From Paenibacillus timonensis (GTDB taxonomy: Bacteria > Bacillota > Bacilli > Paenibacillales > Paenibacillaceae): a stretch of DNA of 64,000 nucleotides. Positions 18,687-26,529 of this stretch are shown here, one piece after another. Under the pieces are notes generated by a model. The model searched no databases. It had not been told where the DNA came from and saw nothing but the letters and a program-made list of their open reading frames with translations. Position 1 is the stretch's first letter. Every line of letters begins with the position of its first letter. The position numbers and the translations under genes are program-made. Location: the NCBI RefSeq assembly GCF_022427145.1, contig NZ_JAKSXN010000013.1, positions 1 to 64,000 of the forward strand. The letters run 5' to 3'.

Positions 18687-19745
18687 TCAATCTGCCATTG
18701 CCGCAAATAGCTGCTTCTTCAGTTCCCGATTTTTTTCCATAAAGAGATCATTATGCGAAGAGACCATTCCGTAAGCTTCCGCCTCCGGGGTGATGTACTG
18801 TTTGGCCCGGTTAACGGCGTTGGCCGCATCCTGAAAAGCCCCGGCGATCAAGTGGAGCTTGCCCTCATAGGCCAAAATATCCCCGGCAGCGAAGATTCCC
18901 TCCACCGAGGTTTCGCTCATGGCCGTTCCCGCGATGCCGTACTCGTTAGCCATGCGAATCTGGACTTCGCTGTTTTCCAGCAGCGCCTTATCGCGTTCAT
19001 ACCCGTGGCTGACCACGACCTCATCGATTGCAAGTTCGACGATGGAGCCGTCTTCATGATTTTGAATCCAGACGCTGCGGATCGAATCCCCACCCTTAGC
19101 CCCTGTTAATTTCACGATCGATGTGTTCAAAAGGCAGGCGACTTCGCTCTTCATCAGCTTCGACACCTCGGCCTCATGGCCTTTCAGCATTTCTTTGCGA
19201 TAGGTCAAATACACCTTCTTCGCAATCGGAGCCAGTTCATTCGCCCAATCGATCGCGGTGTTCCCGCCGCCGGAGATCAGCACGGTTTTTCCTTTAAACC
19301 GGCTCAGCGACTTCACCGTATAATGGAGATTGGTCACCTCAAACCGTTCCGCCCCCTCGATTTCGAGCTTCGTTGGCTTCAGGATCCCGCCTCCTACGGC
19401 AAGGATGACCGTCTTCGAATAGTGCTTGGCTCCGGATGCGGCGTGCAGCGTAAAAATCCGATCCTCGCCCCGAGAAATCGAAGTCACCTTCTCGCCTAGA
19501 ACGACTTCGGGCTGAAAGGTCAATCCCTGCTCGATCAGTTGCCGAATCAGCTGTTCCCCGGTGACCGGCGTCAAGCCGCCGATGTCCCAGATCATTTTCT
19601 CCGGATACACGTTCACTTTGCCGCCAAGAAAAGGCTGATACTCGATCAGCTTCGTTTTCATCTCGCGGAGGCCGCTGTAGAAGGCGGAATACAACCCGGC
19701 CGGGCCTCCTCCGATTATCGTGACATCATATACGGTTTGTTCCAT
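18687..19745 (-). CDS. Ferredoxin-NADP(+) reductase type 2 (YumC/YcgT-like)
   Basis: A 352-residue flavoprotein of thioredoxin-reductase fold. IIGGGPAGLYSAFYSG near the start is the FAD ADP-binding site; ISGGGNTAIDWANEL at about 160 is the NADPH site; GIFAAGDI near 285 is the second FAD motif. The CxxC redox pair of true thioredoxin reductases is absent, which places it with the ferredoxin/flavodoxin NADP reductases. Start at 19745 is fixed by AGGAGAGG. A Fur-like box lies about 80 bp upstream, so iron starvation probably induces it, consistent with a role in supplying electrons to heme or siderophore iron release. Confidence 0.85.
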   Translation of the reverse strand: MEQTVYDVTIIGGGPAGLYSAFYSGLREMKTKLIEYQPFLGGKVNVYPEKMIWDIGGLTPVTGEQLIRQLIEQGLTFQPEVVLGEKVTSISRGEDRIFTLHAASGAKHYSKTVILAVGGGILKPTKLEIEGAERFEVTNLHYTVKSLSRFKGKTVLISGGGNTAIDWANELAPIAKKVYLTYRKEMLKGHEAEVSKLMKSEVACLLNTSIVKLTGAKGGDSIRSVWIQNHEDGSIVELAIDEVVVSHGYERDKALLENSEVQIRMANEYGIAGTAMSETSVEGIFAAGDILAYEGKLHLIAGAFQDAANAVNRAKQYITPEAEAYGMVSSHNDLFMEKNRELKKQLFAAMAD

Positions 19746-19821
19746 CAGTCGCAACCTCTCCTTTTTTACCGCGTAAGGAAATGATTTTTCACTAGGATGG
19801 AACCATCGTATCATATCTAAT

Positions 19822-19842
19822 TGAGAATGAAAATCATTATTA
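19822..19842. promoter_or_regulatory. Fur-box-like operator
   Basis: TGAGAATGAAAATCATTAT matches the Fur consensus (TGATAATnATTATCA and the overlapping GATAAT repeats) at most positions. It overlaps the 3' end of bshB2 and lies 77 bp upstream of the ferredoxin-NADP reductase start. Confidence 0.65.
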
Positions 19843-20550
19843 TTTAAATAGTGAATCCTTCCCTGGCTGCGACTGACTCCCGCGGATGAAATATTCGTAA
19901 CGGCCGAGGTTCCGCAGCGCCTTCTCATCCCGTTGCCATACCCATTCCATGAGCTCCGACTGGCAGCGGTGGGCGCGGAAGGCGGCCAGCTTGGCCTTCA
20001 AATGGTCTTGCACGTCCACCCGGACGATGTCATCTTGAGTGTAGCCGAACTTGTCCGGCTGCAGCATCATGTCGCCGAAAGAGACAAAATACAGCGATCC
20101 TTGCCCGTACCGGCGGAACGCGGCCGTAGCCGCTTTGCCGATCGCGCAATGGTCCGGGTGCCCGCCTAACGTCTCGTGAAACGTGATTACTGCATCAGGC
20201 TTGAGTTCGTGCATCAGTTCTTCGATCCGTCCGATGAGCAGCTCCTCATCAATGAACTCGACCGTCTTGTCGCGGATATCGAGAAATTTCAGTTCGTGCA
20301 CGCCCAAATGGCCGCACGCCTGACGCAGCTCGATTTCCCGGGCCGCCGCAAGCGTCTCCCGGTTCAAATACGGCGGATTCCCCATCCGTCTTCCCATCTC
20401 GCCGCGGGTTGCGCTCACCAACGTGATCTCCACGCCTTCGGCCGCATATTTAGCCAACGTGCCTCCGCAGATAAACGATTCGTCGTCAGGGTGAGCAAAT
20501 ACCGCCAGCAGTTTACGTCCCATATTGGTTAGCGATTTCTTGGTATTCAT
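19840..20550 (-). CDS. bshB2: Bacillithiol biosynthesis deacetylase BshB2
   Basis: A 236-residue LmbE/PIG-L family zinc deacetylase. AHPDDE (about 19-24) and GGHPDHCAIG hold the zinc ligands and catalytic Asp. BshB enzymes remove acetate from GlcNAc-malate during bacillithiol synthesis and can act on bacillithiol conjugates. It overlaps the preceding yojF by 4 bp (ATGA), the same arrangement as yojF-yojG of Bacillus subtilis, which supports the BshB2 assignment over generic LmbE proteins. The N-terminal MNTKKSLTNM stretch before GRKLL is a little longer than usual; an internal ATG at residue 10 is the alternative start. Cytoplasmic. Confidence 0.88.
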   Translation of the reverse strand: MNTKKSLTNMGRKLLAVFAHPDDESFICGGTLAKYAAEGVEITLVSATRGEMGRRMGNPPYLNRETLAAAREIELRQACGHLGVHELKFLDIRDKTVEFIDEELLIGRIEELMHELKPDAVITFHETLGGHPDHCAIGKAATAAFRRYGQGSLYFVSFGDMMLQPDKFGYTQDDIVRVDVQDHLKAKLAAFRAHRCQSELMEWVWQRDEKALRNLGRYEYFIRGSQSQPGKDSLFK

Positions 20551-20858
20551 TCCGGAAACGGCTCCCTTCCCAAATGCAATGCGACATCCATACGTCCCCT
20601 GTCGTCAAAGCCCTCGAACAAAAGGCGGCCTTGCTCGTCCAGCTCCATATGCGTCAACCCTTCGATACGCAGCCAGCCGTGACCGTCAAACCGCAGGGCC
20701 GCGCGGTAAGGTCCTTCTCCGGCAATAAACGCATCCGTCAGGCTCACCTTGAAATTGCGGACAAATAAATAGGAAGTCGCTTCACTATGCAGATACACGT
20801 CGGATCCGACAAAAGCACGGAGCAGATCTTCCGCGTGTTTCTTTTCAATGAGATTCAT
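20547..20858 (-). CDS. yojF: YojF-family protein (DUF1806)
   Basis: A 103-residue small alpha/beta protein (MNLIEKKHAEDLLRAFVG..., then LYLHSEATS-like and GHGWLRIEGL strands). It is paired with bshB2 through an ATGA overlap, as in Bacillus. Start at 20858 with AAAGGACGG upstream. The biochemical role is not known; conserved pairing suggests it assists bacillithiol synthesis or BshB2. A promoter TTGTAC-16-TATAAT lies about 55 bp upstream. Confidence 0.85.
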   Translation of the reverse strand: MNLIEKKHAEDLLRAFVGSDVYLHSEATSYLFVRNFKVSLTDAFIAGEGPYRAALRFDGHGWLRIEGLTHMELDEQGRLLFEGFDDRGRMDVALHLGREPFPE

Positions 20859-20912
20859 GTTGGCACGCCGTCCTTTTCGATGTATTTGATGGCTATCCAA
20901 ATCACAGTAACT

Positions 20913-20940
20913 ATTATACGCTCAGGGTTCGTTTGTACAA
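20913..20940 (-). promoter_or_regulatory. Promoter of yojF-bshB2
   Basis: On the minus strand TTGTAC, 16 bp, TATAAT (plus coordinates 20913-20918 for the -10). It is correctly placed for the yojF start at 20858. Confidence 0.6.
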
Positions 20941-20955
20941 GTGACTTTCCCCCGC

Positions 20956-20984
20956 TTGACAAATCGCTTTAAATTGATTATAAA
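20956..20984 (+). promoter_or_regulatory. Strong sigma-A promoter of HesB-like gene
   Basis: TTGACA (20956-20961), 17 bp, TATAAA (20979-20984), 60 bp before the ATG at 21044. The -35 is a consensus match and spacing is ideal. Confidence 0.8.
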
Positions 20985-20985
20985 T

Positions 20986-21001
20986 AAATTGTAGACAATT
21001 T
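20986..21001. promoter_or_regulatory. Perfect palindrome AAATTGTAGACAATTT over predicted start site
   Basis: A 7-2-7 perfect inverted repeat begins 1 bp after the -10 hexamer, so it would cover the transcription start. Such placement is typical of a repressor operator (MarR/OhrR-like proteins bind related ACAATT sequences). The regulator is not identifiable here. Confidence 0.55.
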
Positions 21002-21043
21002 AATTTTGTAAAATTTAAATACATTCAAAAGGATGTGTGTCGG

Positions 21044-21388
21044 ATGAGAGTAGAAATGACGAATCTCACAAAAGAAAAGCTGCAACAAAGCCTGGGCGGG
21101 CGGCCGGGGTACTTCAAGCTGGTCGGCGAATCGGAAGGGTGCAGCGCTGCCGGCGTCTATTCGCTGCATTTGATCAGCGAGCCGCTTCCCACCGACATCG
21201 CGTTTGAATCGGGCGGCTTCACCTTTTTGGTGGATCGCCAACAGGAAATTTTGTTTGACGAAGTCATGCGATTGCTTGCCCATGATCATTTCCCTACTTT
21301 CCGTTTGAGCAGCGACTCGATGTTATACAGCAACAACGTCGTGCTGAAAGACAAACGCGTCGCCGCTCCGGCCGAAGCCCTTCGCTAA
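21044..21388 (+). CDS. HesB/IscA-like Fe-S biogenesis family protein (YqkB-like)
   Basis: A 114-residue protein of the HesB-like core family. Only one cysteine of the A-type carrier set is seen (GESEGCSAAGVYSL); the C-terminal CGC motif of IscA/SufA is absent, so it is not a canonical Fe-S carrier and resembles Bacillus YqkB. FLVDRQQEILFDE is the typical core strand. AAAGGATG precedes the ATG. A strong promoter with an overlapping palindrome suggests tight regulation. Standing beside bacillithiol and ferredoxin-reductase genes it fits a thiol/iron neighbourhood. Confidence 0.78.
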   Translation: MRVEMTNLTKEKLQQSLGGRPGYFKLVGESEGCSAAGVYSLHLISEPLPTDIAFESGGFTFLVDRQQEILFDEVMRLLAHDHFPTFRLSSDSMLYSNNVVLKDKRVAAPAEALR

Positions 21389-21628
21389 CGGCCAGGGGTT
21401 CCTATAGATTTCCGCTTTCGGCTGCCGGGATTCATGACCCGGCGGCCTTTTTGCCGTTCTCCGCAGGCTCTCCCCCCGGCTCTTGAAACCGTCGTCCTTC
21501 TATGTCACAATGATGGGGGCGTCCCGGCGCAAACACGTTTAACCGTGTTGAATGTTATTCCTATCCGTCTACATAGCTGCCCGGGTGACCGTTCATCTAT
21601 TCCTATTCGACTGAGGAGGATCCGACTA

Positions 21629-22546
21629 ATGAAGACCATCAAGCTTGGAACAAGCACGCTGGAAGTTCCCGTCATCGCCGTCGGCTGCATGCGAATCAAC
21701 TCGCTGGACAAAGCCGGTGCCGAACGTTTCGTGCAAACCGCGCTGGAAGAAGGCGCTAATTTCTTCGACCACGCAGATATATATGGAGGCGGCTCCTGCG
21801 AGGAGATTTTCGCCGATGCGATCCACATGAACCCGGAGATTCGGGAGAAAATCCTGCTGCAATCGAAATGCGGCATCCGTCAAGGCTCCTTCGACTTCTC
21901 GAAAGAGCATATTTTGTCGTCGGTAGACGGCATTCTGAAACGTCTGAGAACCGAATATCTCGACGTGCTGCTGCTGCATCGTCCGGATGCCCTGGTAGAA
22001 CCCGAAGAAGTCGCCGAGGCGTTCGACCAGCTGCATGCCGCAGGCAAAGTGCGCCATTTCGGCGTTTCCAACCAGAACCCGATGCAAATTCAACTGCTGC
22101 AAAAATACGTTAAACAGCCGATCGTCGCCAATCAGTTGCAACTGAGCATCACGAACACCACGATGATTTCGGCCGGCATTAACGTGAATATGGAAAATGA
22201 AGCCGCTGTTAACCGCGACGGCAGCGTGCTGGATTTCTGCCGGTTGAACGACATCACGATCCAGCCGTGGTCGCCGTTCCAATACGGATTCTTCGAAGGG
22301 GTCTTCCTCGGCAACGAGAAGTTCCCCGAACTGAACCAGAAAATCGACGAAATCGCCGCGAAATACGGCGTAACGAACACGACCATCGCCATCGCCTGGC
22401 TGTTGCGCCATCCGGCTCAAATGCAACCGGTAATCGGAACGATGAACATCGACCGCTTGAAGGAATGCATCCAAGCCGGCGAGATCCGCTTGACCCGCGA
22501 GGAATGGTACGAAATTTACCGCGCCGCGGGCAACATTTTGCCGTAA
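21629..22546 (+). CDS. Aldo/keto reductase (YdhF-like)
   Basis: A 305-residue NAD(P)H-dependent oxidoreductase of TIM-barrel fold. The catalytic set is visible: Asp and Tyr in FFDHADIYGGG, Lys in LLQSKCGI, His in VLLLHRPDAL. The cofactor end appears as VIGTMNIDRLKEC. Length matches the E. coli YdhF subgroup. Start at 21629 is fixed by GAGGAGG; the longer open frame upstream is unsupported. It is a single-gene unit ending in a strong terminator. It reduces carbonyl compounds; physiological substrate not predictable. Confidence 0.87.
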   Translation: MKTIKLGTSTLEVPVIAVGCMRINSLDKAGAERFVQTALEEGANFFDHADIYGGGSCEEIFADAIHMNPEIREKILLQSKCGIRQGSFDFSKEHILSSVDGILKRLRTEYLDVLLLHRPDALVEPEEVAEAFDQLHAAGKVRHFGVSNQNPMQIQLLQKYVKQPIVANQLQLSITNTTMISAGINVNMENEAAVNRDGSVLDFCRLNDITIQPWSPFQYGFFEGVFLGNEKFPELNQKIDEIAAKYGVTNTTIAIAWLLRHPAQMQPVIGTMNIDRLKECIQAGEIRLTREEWYEIYRAAGNILP

Positions 22547-22566
22547 AGCTAGCGGTCCCTACGCGA

Positions 22567-22608
22567 AACAACCTAAGCCCCGTTTCTTCAGGACTTAGGT
22601 TGTTTTTT
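22567..22608 (+). terminator. Intrinsic terminator of aldo/keto reductase gene
   Basis: AACAACCTAAG pairs with CTTAGGTTGTT and runs into a T7 tract, 20 bp after the stop. Confidence 0.9.
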
Positions 22609-22638
22609 TGCCAAAATTCTCGAAAAGGAGGCGTCGGA

Positions 22639-23844
22639 ATGCCTTCCGAAAGCAAGCCGGTTCGGCTAAACCGGTTTCTGGTCCTGATCATGGCCGTCAC
22701 CGCCGGCATCGCCGTGGCAAACCTCTATTATATCCAACCGCTGTTGGCGGAAATTGCCGCCGCTTTTCACGTCACGCAAGCCCAGGTGGGTTATGCTGCC
22801 ACCTTGACGCAAGTCGGTTATGCCCTTGGGATGCTGATGATCCTGCCGCTCGCCGATATCCGCGAGAAAAAATCGCTCATCCTGTTCATGCTCGTCTGCT
22901 CGGCCGGTGCCCTGCTGTTTATGGCCTTTGCCTGGAACAGTACCGCGCTGAACGTCGCCTCCTTCGCCGTCGGCTTCACCTCCGTCGTGCCCCAGCTGAT
23001 CGTGCCGCTTGCCGCGCAGCTGGCCGATCCGAAGGAACGCGGCCGAATCATCGGCACCGTCATGAGCGGACTCTTGATCGGGATTCTCGTCTCCCGAACC
23101 TTCAGCGGTCTCGTCGGCGAATATCTCGGCTGGCCGGCCGTCTATTTTATCGCCTCCGGACTGATGATCCTTCTGGCCTTCTTTCTGACGTACCGCCTGC
23201 CCAAGTCCCCGTCCACGACAGCGGCCGGGTACGGGGCTTTGTTCCGCTCGATGGCCTCGCTCATCAAGGATCTGCCGCTGCTTCGCGAAGCGTCGCTGAA
23301 CGGCGGCATGATGTTCGCCGCCTTCAGCGTGTTCTGGACGACGCTGTCGTTCCTGCTGGCCGAACCGCGCTATGGCCTTGGCCCTGACGCGGCCGGTCTG
23401 TTCGGGCTCATCGGCGTCGTCGGGGCCCTGGCCGCTCCGGTTGCCGGGCGGATGGCCGACCGGCGCAGCCCGCGCTTCACCATCGGCATCGGCATGGGCG
23501 CGGTCATCCTCGCCTACGTCTGCATGCTGGGCTTCGGCTATGCCTTGGCGGGGCTGGTTGTCGGCGTGATCCTGCTTGATCTCGGCGTCCAATCGACGCA
23601 GATCTCCAACCAGGCCCGCATCCACGCGATCAGCGACGAAGCCCGCAACCGCATCAATACGATCTACATGGTATCGTATTTCGTCGGCGGCGCGTTGGGC
23701 TCCTGGGTCGGCTCGTTCAGCTACGCGCATTTCGGCTGGACTGGCGTGTGCATCGCCGGCCTGTTGACGCAAATCATCGCCGTTTACGCGCAAGTGTGCG
23801 GCCGACGGCGCGAGCGGGTCGGAAGCTCGGACGCACCGGCGTAA
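22639..23844 (+). CDS. MFS transporter, DHA1-like
   Basis: A 401-residue membrane protein with twelve predicted hydrophobic helices. The first helix reads FLVLIMAVTAGIAVANLYY and the loop 2-3 motif reads LADIREKKSLI, in the position of the MFS motif A. The RBS AAAAGGAGG at 8 bp fixes the start at 22639. It resembles YgaY/Bcr-type drug or metabolite exporters. No adjacent regulator in the same direction; it is convergent with the Nudix gene. Substrate unknown. Confidence 0.85.
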   Translation: MPSESKPVRLNRFLVLIMAVTAGIAVANLYYIQPLLAEIAAAFHVTQAQVGYAATLTQVGYALGMLMILPLADIREKKSLILFMLVCSAGALLFMAFAWNSTALNVASFAVGFTSVVPQLIVPLAAQLADPKERGRIIGTVMSGLLIGILVSRTFSGLVGEYLGWPAVYFIASGLMILLAFFLTYRLPKSPSTTAAGYGALFRSMASLIKDLPLLREASLNGGMMFAAFSVFWTTLSFLLAEPRYGLGPDAAGLFGLIGVVGALAAPVAGRMADRRSPRFTIGIGMGAVILAYVCMLGFGYALAGLVVGVILLDLGVQSTQISNQARIHAISDEARNRINTIYMVSYFVGGALGSWVGSFSYAHFGWTGVCIAGLLTQIIAVYAQVCGRRRERVGSSDAPA

Positions 23845-23852
23845 TGGGACCA

Positions 23853-23871
23853 GGGGGAACCTTATTCCCCC
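23853..23871. terminator. Short hairpin between convergent MFS and Nudix genes
   Basis: GGGGGAA and TTCCCCC pair around CCTTA directly after the MFS stop. There is no good T tract on either side, so termination strength is doubtful. Confidence 0.45.
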
Positions 23872-23950
23872 ATTTCCCGGCGATTTTCCGTCCCAACTCG
23901 GCCGGATTGGACCGAATAAGGTCGCTGAGTTCCGTTATTTTATCCCCCGT

Positions 23951-24373
23951 CTACTCCCGTCTCTGTAGTGCCTCGATCGCTGCCGCTGTGAAGCTCGCCA
24001 GCTTGTCCGGCAAACGATTCAGCGGGAACCACTCCATCGCCCCGATGGCTCCCCCCTCCTCCATATTCCGAAGTTCGCCGCCGACAATCGCCGCTTCGTA
24101 AATCACCGAAACCCAGTGCTCCGTCTTTTCCGGCCGGATCGCCTCCGCCGTACATAATACTCCGGTTACCTCGATATCAAGGTTCACCTCTTCCTTGATT
24201 TCCCGCATGACGCCGTGCTCCATCGTTTCATACAAATCGATTTTTCCGCCGGGGATACTCCACGTGCCCTTTTCCGGTTCCCGATTGCGCAGCACCATCA
24301 AGATCTCCCCGCGGTCGTTCCGAATCACCGCACCTACACCCAATCGAGGGACGGCGGTTTCCGTCGTTTTCAT
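23951..24373 (-). CDS. Nudix hydrolase with non-canonical box
   Basis: A 140-residue Nudix protein. The box reads GGKIDLYETMEHGVMREI followed by KEEVNLDI: GX5EX7REUXEE is intact, but the conserved Gly before the last hydrophobic residue is Asn. Catalytic glutamates are present, so it is probably active on a nucleoside diphosphate derivative. Start at 24373 chosen over 24415 because of the upstream GAGGTAGGGG. It stands alone between convergent MFS and the divergent flavoprotein gene. Confidence 0.82.
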   Translation of the reverse strand: MKTTETAVPRLGVGAVIRNDRGEILMVLRNREPEKGTWSIPGGKIDLYETMEHGVMREIKEEVNLDIEVTGVLCTAEAIRPEKTEHWVSVIYEAAIVGGELRNMEEGGAIGAMEWFPLNRLPDKLASFTAAAIEALQRRE

Positions 24374-24451
24374 GCGTTCCCCTACCTCTCTATGGCGATC
24401 TCCCAAGTCAATCAACGGGTTCTATTATAAAGCAAAACCTTTTTCTTTGTT

Positions 24452-24469
24452 TTGTGAATTATTTCACTT
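24452..24469. promoter_or_regulatory. Rex-like operator upstream of secreted flavoprotein gene
   Basis: TTGTGAA-TTAT-TTCACTT matches the Rex consensus TTGTGAA-N4-TTCACAA except for the last two bases. Rex senses NADH/NAD and represses fermentation and anaerobic respiration genes. The same arms occur at 48544-48561 before the other fumarate-reductase-like gene. Confidence 0.65.
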
Positions 24470-24500
24470 TAATAGGCAAGGAATCGCGCTATTCTGATAC

Positions 24501-24525
24501 TGACCACGGTCACTGACTTCGGTCA
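24501..24525. promoter_or_regulatory. Two adjacent TGACnnnnGTCA operators
   Basis: TGACCACGGTCA (24501-24512) and TGACTTCGGTCA (24514-24525) are 12-bp inverted repeats spaced one base apart, 41 bp before the flavoprotein start. This is a typical TetR-family double operator; the TetR gene at 26530-27114 is the obvious candidate. Confidence 0.65.
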
Positions 24526-24565
24526 TCGAACGCGGCCAAATTAGGGTTGAAGGGGAGTTTTGGCT

Positions 24566-26467
24566 ATGAAATCTTGGATTAAGCCGGTAACGGCGGGCTT
24601 ATTGGGCCTGGCACTCGTGCTCGGCGGCGCGCAAATCGGCAGCAAGTCCGTCAGCGATGCCAATGCCGCTGCTGCTGCGAGCAGCAAGACGGGCACGGCG
24701 ACGGAAAAAGGGTTCGGAGGCGACGTCAAAGTTTCACTGACCGTCGATGGCAAGAAAATCACCAAAGTCACGATTCAAGCGGACAAGGAAACGCCGGAGG
24801 TCGGGGGCGCTGCCGCGAAGAAGCTGCAGGAGCAAATGTTAGCCAAGCAGAACGTCGAGCTGGACGGCATCGCCGGCGCATCCCACACCTCGGCCGCCGT
24901 CTTGGCTGCCGCTAAAGCGGCGCTGGCGCAAACCGGCTTGAAGCCATCCGATTTGCAAACGGTTACGACGGGCGGCAAGGTGCAAACCGCAACGGCGGAC
25001 GTCGTCATCGTTGGCGGCGGCACTTCGGGAACCGCCGCTGCGCTGGCTGCGGTCCAAAACGGAGCGAAGGTCATCGTGCTGGAGAAAACCTCCGCCATGG
25101 GCGGTCTCTTAAACTACGCGATGGGCATCGCGGGTACAGAAACCTCGCTGCAAAAAACGGCCGGAGAAACCGTAACGACCGAATACCTGTTTAACTATTT
25201 GGAGAAATACAACCATTACCGCAGTAATGCCCCGCTGCTCAAAGCGATTCTCAACAAATCGGGCAGCACGATCGATTGGCTGCAGGCCAACGGCATCGGA
25301 TTGCGGTTGAGCCTTGGGGTCAACCAGAAGCTGCACGTCGATTCGCCAAAGACTTATCACCTATGGACGAACGCGAAAGCTGATTTTGCCAAACTGCATG
25401 AACGGATGCAAAAAGAACTCGGGGTTGACGTCCGCTTCAACACCACCGGCCAATCGTTGATCACCGATGCCAATGGCCGCGTGACCGGGGTCACCGCTAC
25501 CATGGAAGACGGCAGCACGCTGAAGGTGAGCGCCAAGAATGTCATTCTCGCGAGCGGCGGCTTCGGTGCCAACGAAGAGATGTTCAAAGAGAAAACGAAA
25601 GTGAATTACTACAACTATTACGGGTGGGGAAACAAAGGCGAAGGCGTGAAAATGGCCTGGGCAATCGGAGCCGACGAAATCGGCAGCGGCGTCATCCAGA
25701 TCCACCTCGGCGACCTGTCGGGAACGAAAGGGATCTTTGAAAACTACAACGGCCGTCCGACCTTTACAGTGAAAGACCTGCCGCTGTTCTGGGTGAACAA
25801 AGAAGGCACGCGGTTCGTGGACGAAGGGGTCGTGTACGACAACGTTTTGTGGGGGAATGCCGCTTACTCCGTAGGCGGAGAATATTTTGCCGTGATTGAC
25901 CAAACCACGGTAGACAAGCTGACCAAAGAGGGCAGCAACTTGTGCGGCGCATACCAAGTGAACGGGGACGGCTTGTTTGCCCAAGGGCGCAACGACGTCA
26001 CCAAGCTGAAGACCGCCCCGATCAAAGATCTGCAAGCCGACCTCGAGACGTTCGCCAAAGACGGCGTTGTCGCCATCGGCAAGACGCTGGACGATCTGGC
26101 CGCCAAAACCGGCATGAACGCCGCAAAATTGAAAGCCTCGGCGCAAACCTATAACCAAGCCGTAACTGCCAAAAAAGATACGCTTTATTACAAAGACCCG
26201 GCTTACCTGCAATACAAGATCGAAAAAGGTCCGTTCTACGCTATCCGCGTTAGCGGTTCGACCTACGGGTCGATCGGAGGCGTGCGCGTCAACGAGGATC
26301 TGCAGGCTTTGACGGCCGAAGGCAAGGTCATTCCTGGGCTGTATGCCGTCGGCAATGATGCCGGTGGATTGTACGACAACAGTTACCCGGATGTGGAAGG
26401 CCTGACGATGGCGTTTGCCGTCAACTCCGGCCGAATTGCCGGGGAGCATGCCGCCGCCCATAAATAA
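24566..26467 (+). CDS. Secreted FMN-binding/FAD flavoprotein reductase (UrdA/FrdA-like)
   Basis: A 633-residue exported flavoprotein. Signal peptide (VTAGLLGLALVLGGAQIG) at 1-35; FMN-bind domain at about 45-120 with DGIAGASHTS, matching the flavinylation consensus Dxx(s/t)gA(T/S) with likely FMN acceptor Ser106; then a fumarate-reductase-type FAD domain from TADVVIVGGGTSGTAAAL at about 142. Canonical fumarate reductase residues are altered: IQIHLGD instead of HPT, and SGSTYGSIGGV without the usual His. It is therefore a reductase of another small acceptor, of the urocanate-reductase or extracellular-reductase type. ATG at 24566 follows AAGGGGAG. Upstream are Rex-like and TetR-like operators. 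Confidence 0.82.
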   Translation: MKSWIKPVTAGLLGLALVLGGAQIGSKSVSDANAAAAASSKTGTATEKGFGGDVKVSLTVDGKKITKVTIQADKETPEVGGAAAKKLQEQMLAKQNVELDGIAGASHTSAAVLAAAKAALAQTGLKPSDLQTVTTGGKVQTATADVVIVGGGTSGTAAALAAVQNGAKVIVLEKTSAMGGLLNYAMGIAGTETSLQKTAGETVTTEYLFNYLEKYNHYRSNAPLLKAILNKSGSTIDWLQANGIGLRLSLGVNQKLHVDSPKTYHLWTNAKADFAKLHERMQKELGVDVRFNTTGQSLITDANGRVTGVTATMEDGSTLKVSAKNVILASGGFGANEEMFKEKTKVNYYNYYGWGNKGEGVKMAWAIGADEIGSGVIQIHLGDLSGTKGIFENYNGRPTFTVKDLPLFWVNKEGTRFVDEGVVYDNVLWGNAAYSVGGEYFAVIDQTTVDKLTKEGSNLCGAYQVNGDGLFAQGRNDVTKLKTAPIKDLQADLETFAKDGVVAIGKTLDDLAAKTGMNAAKLKASAQTYNQAVTAKKDTLYYKDPAYLQYKIEKGPFYAIRVSGSTYGSIGGVRVNEDLQALTAEGKVIPGLYAVGNDAGGLYDNSYPDVEGLTMAFAVNSGRIAGEHAAAHK

Positions 26468-26479
26468 ACAAGGAAAAAC

Positions 26480-26523
26480 AACAACCCGTTTCTCCGCAGC
26501 ATTTTGCGGAGAAACGGGTTGTT
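26480..26523. terminator. Bidirectional terminator between flavoprotein and tetR
   Basis: A 19-bp perfect stem (AACAACCCGTTTCTCCGCA with its complement, 26480-26523) with a short loop lies between the convergent genes. Confidence 0.85.
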
Positions 26524-26529
26524 GACTTG

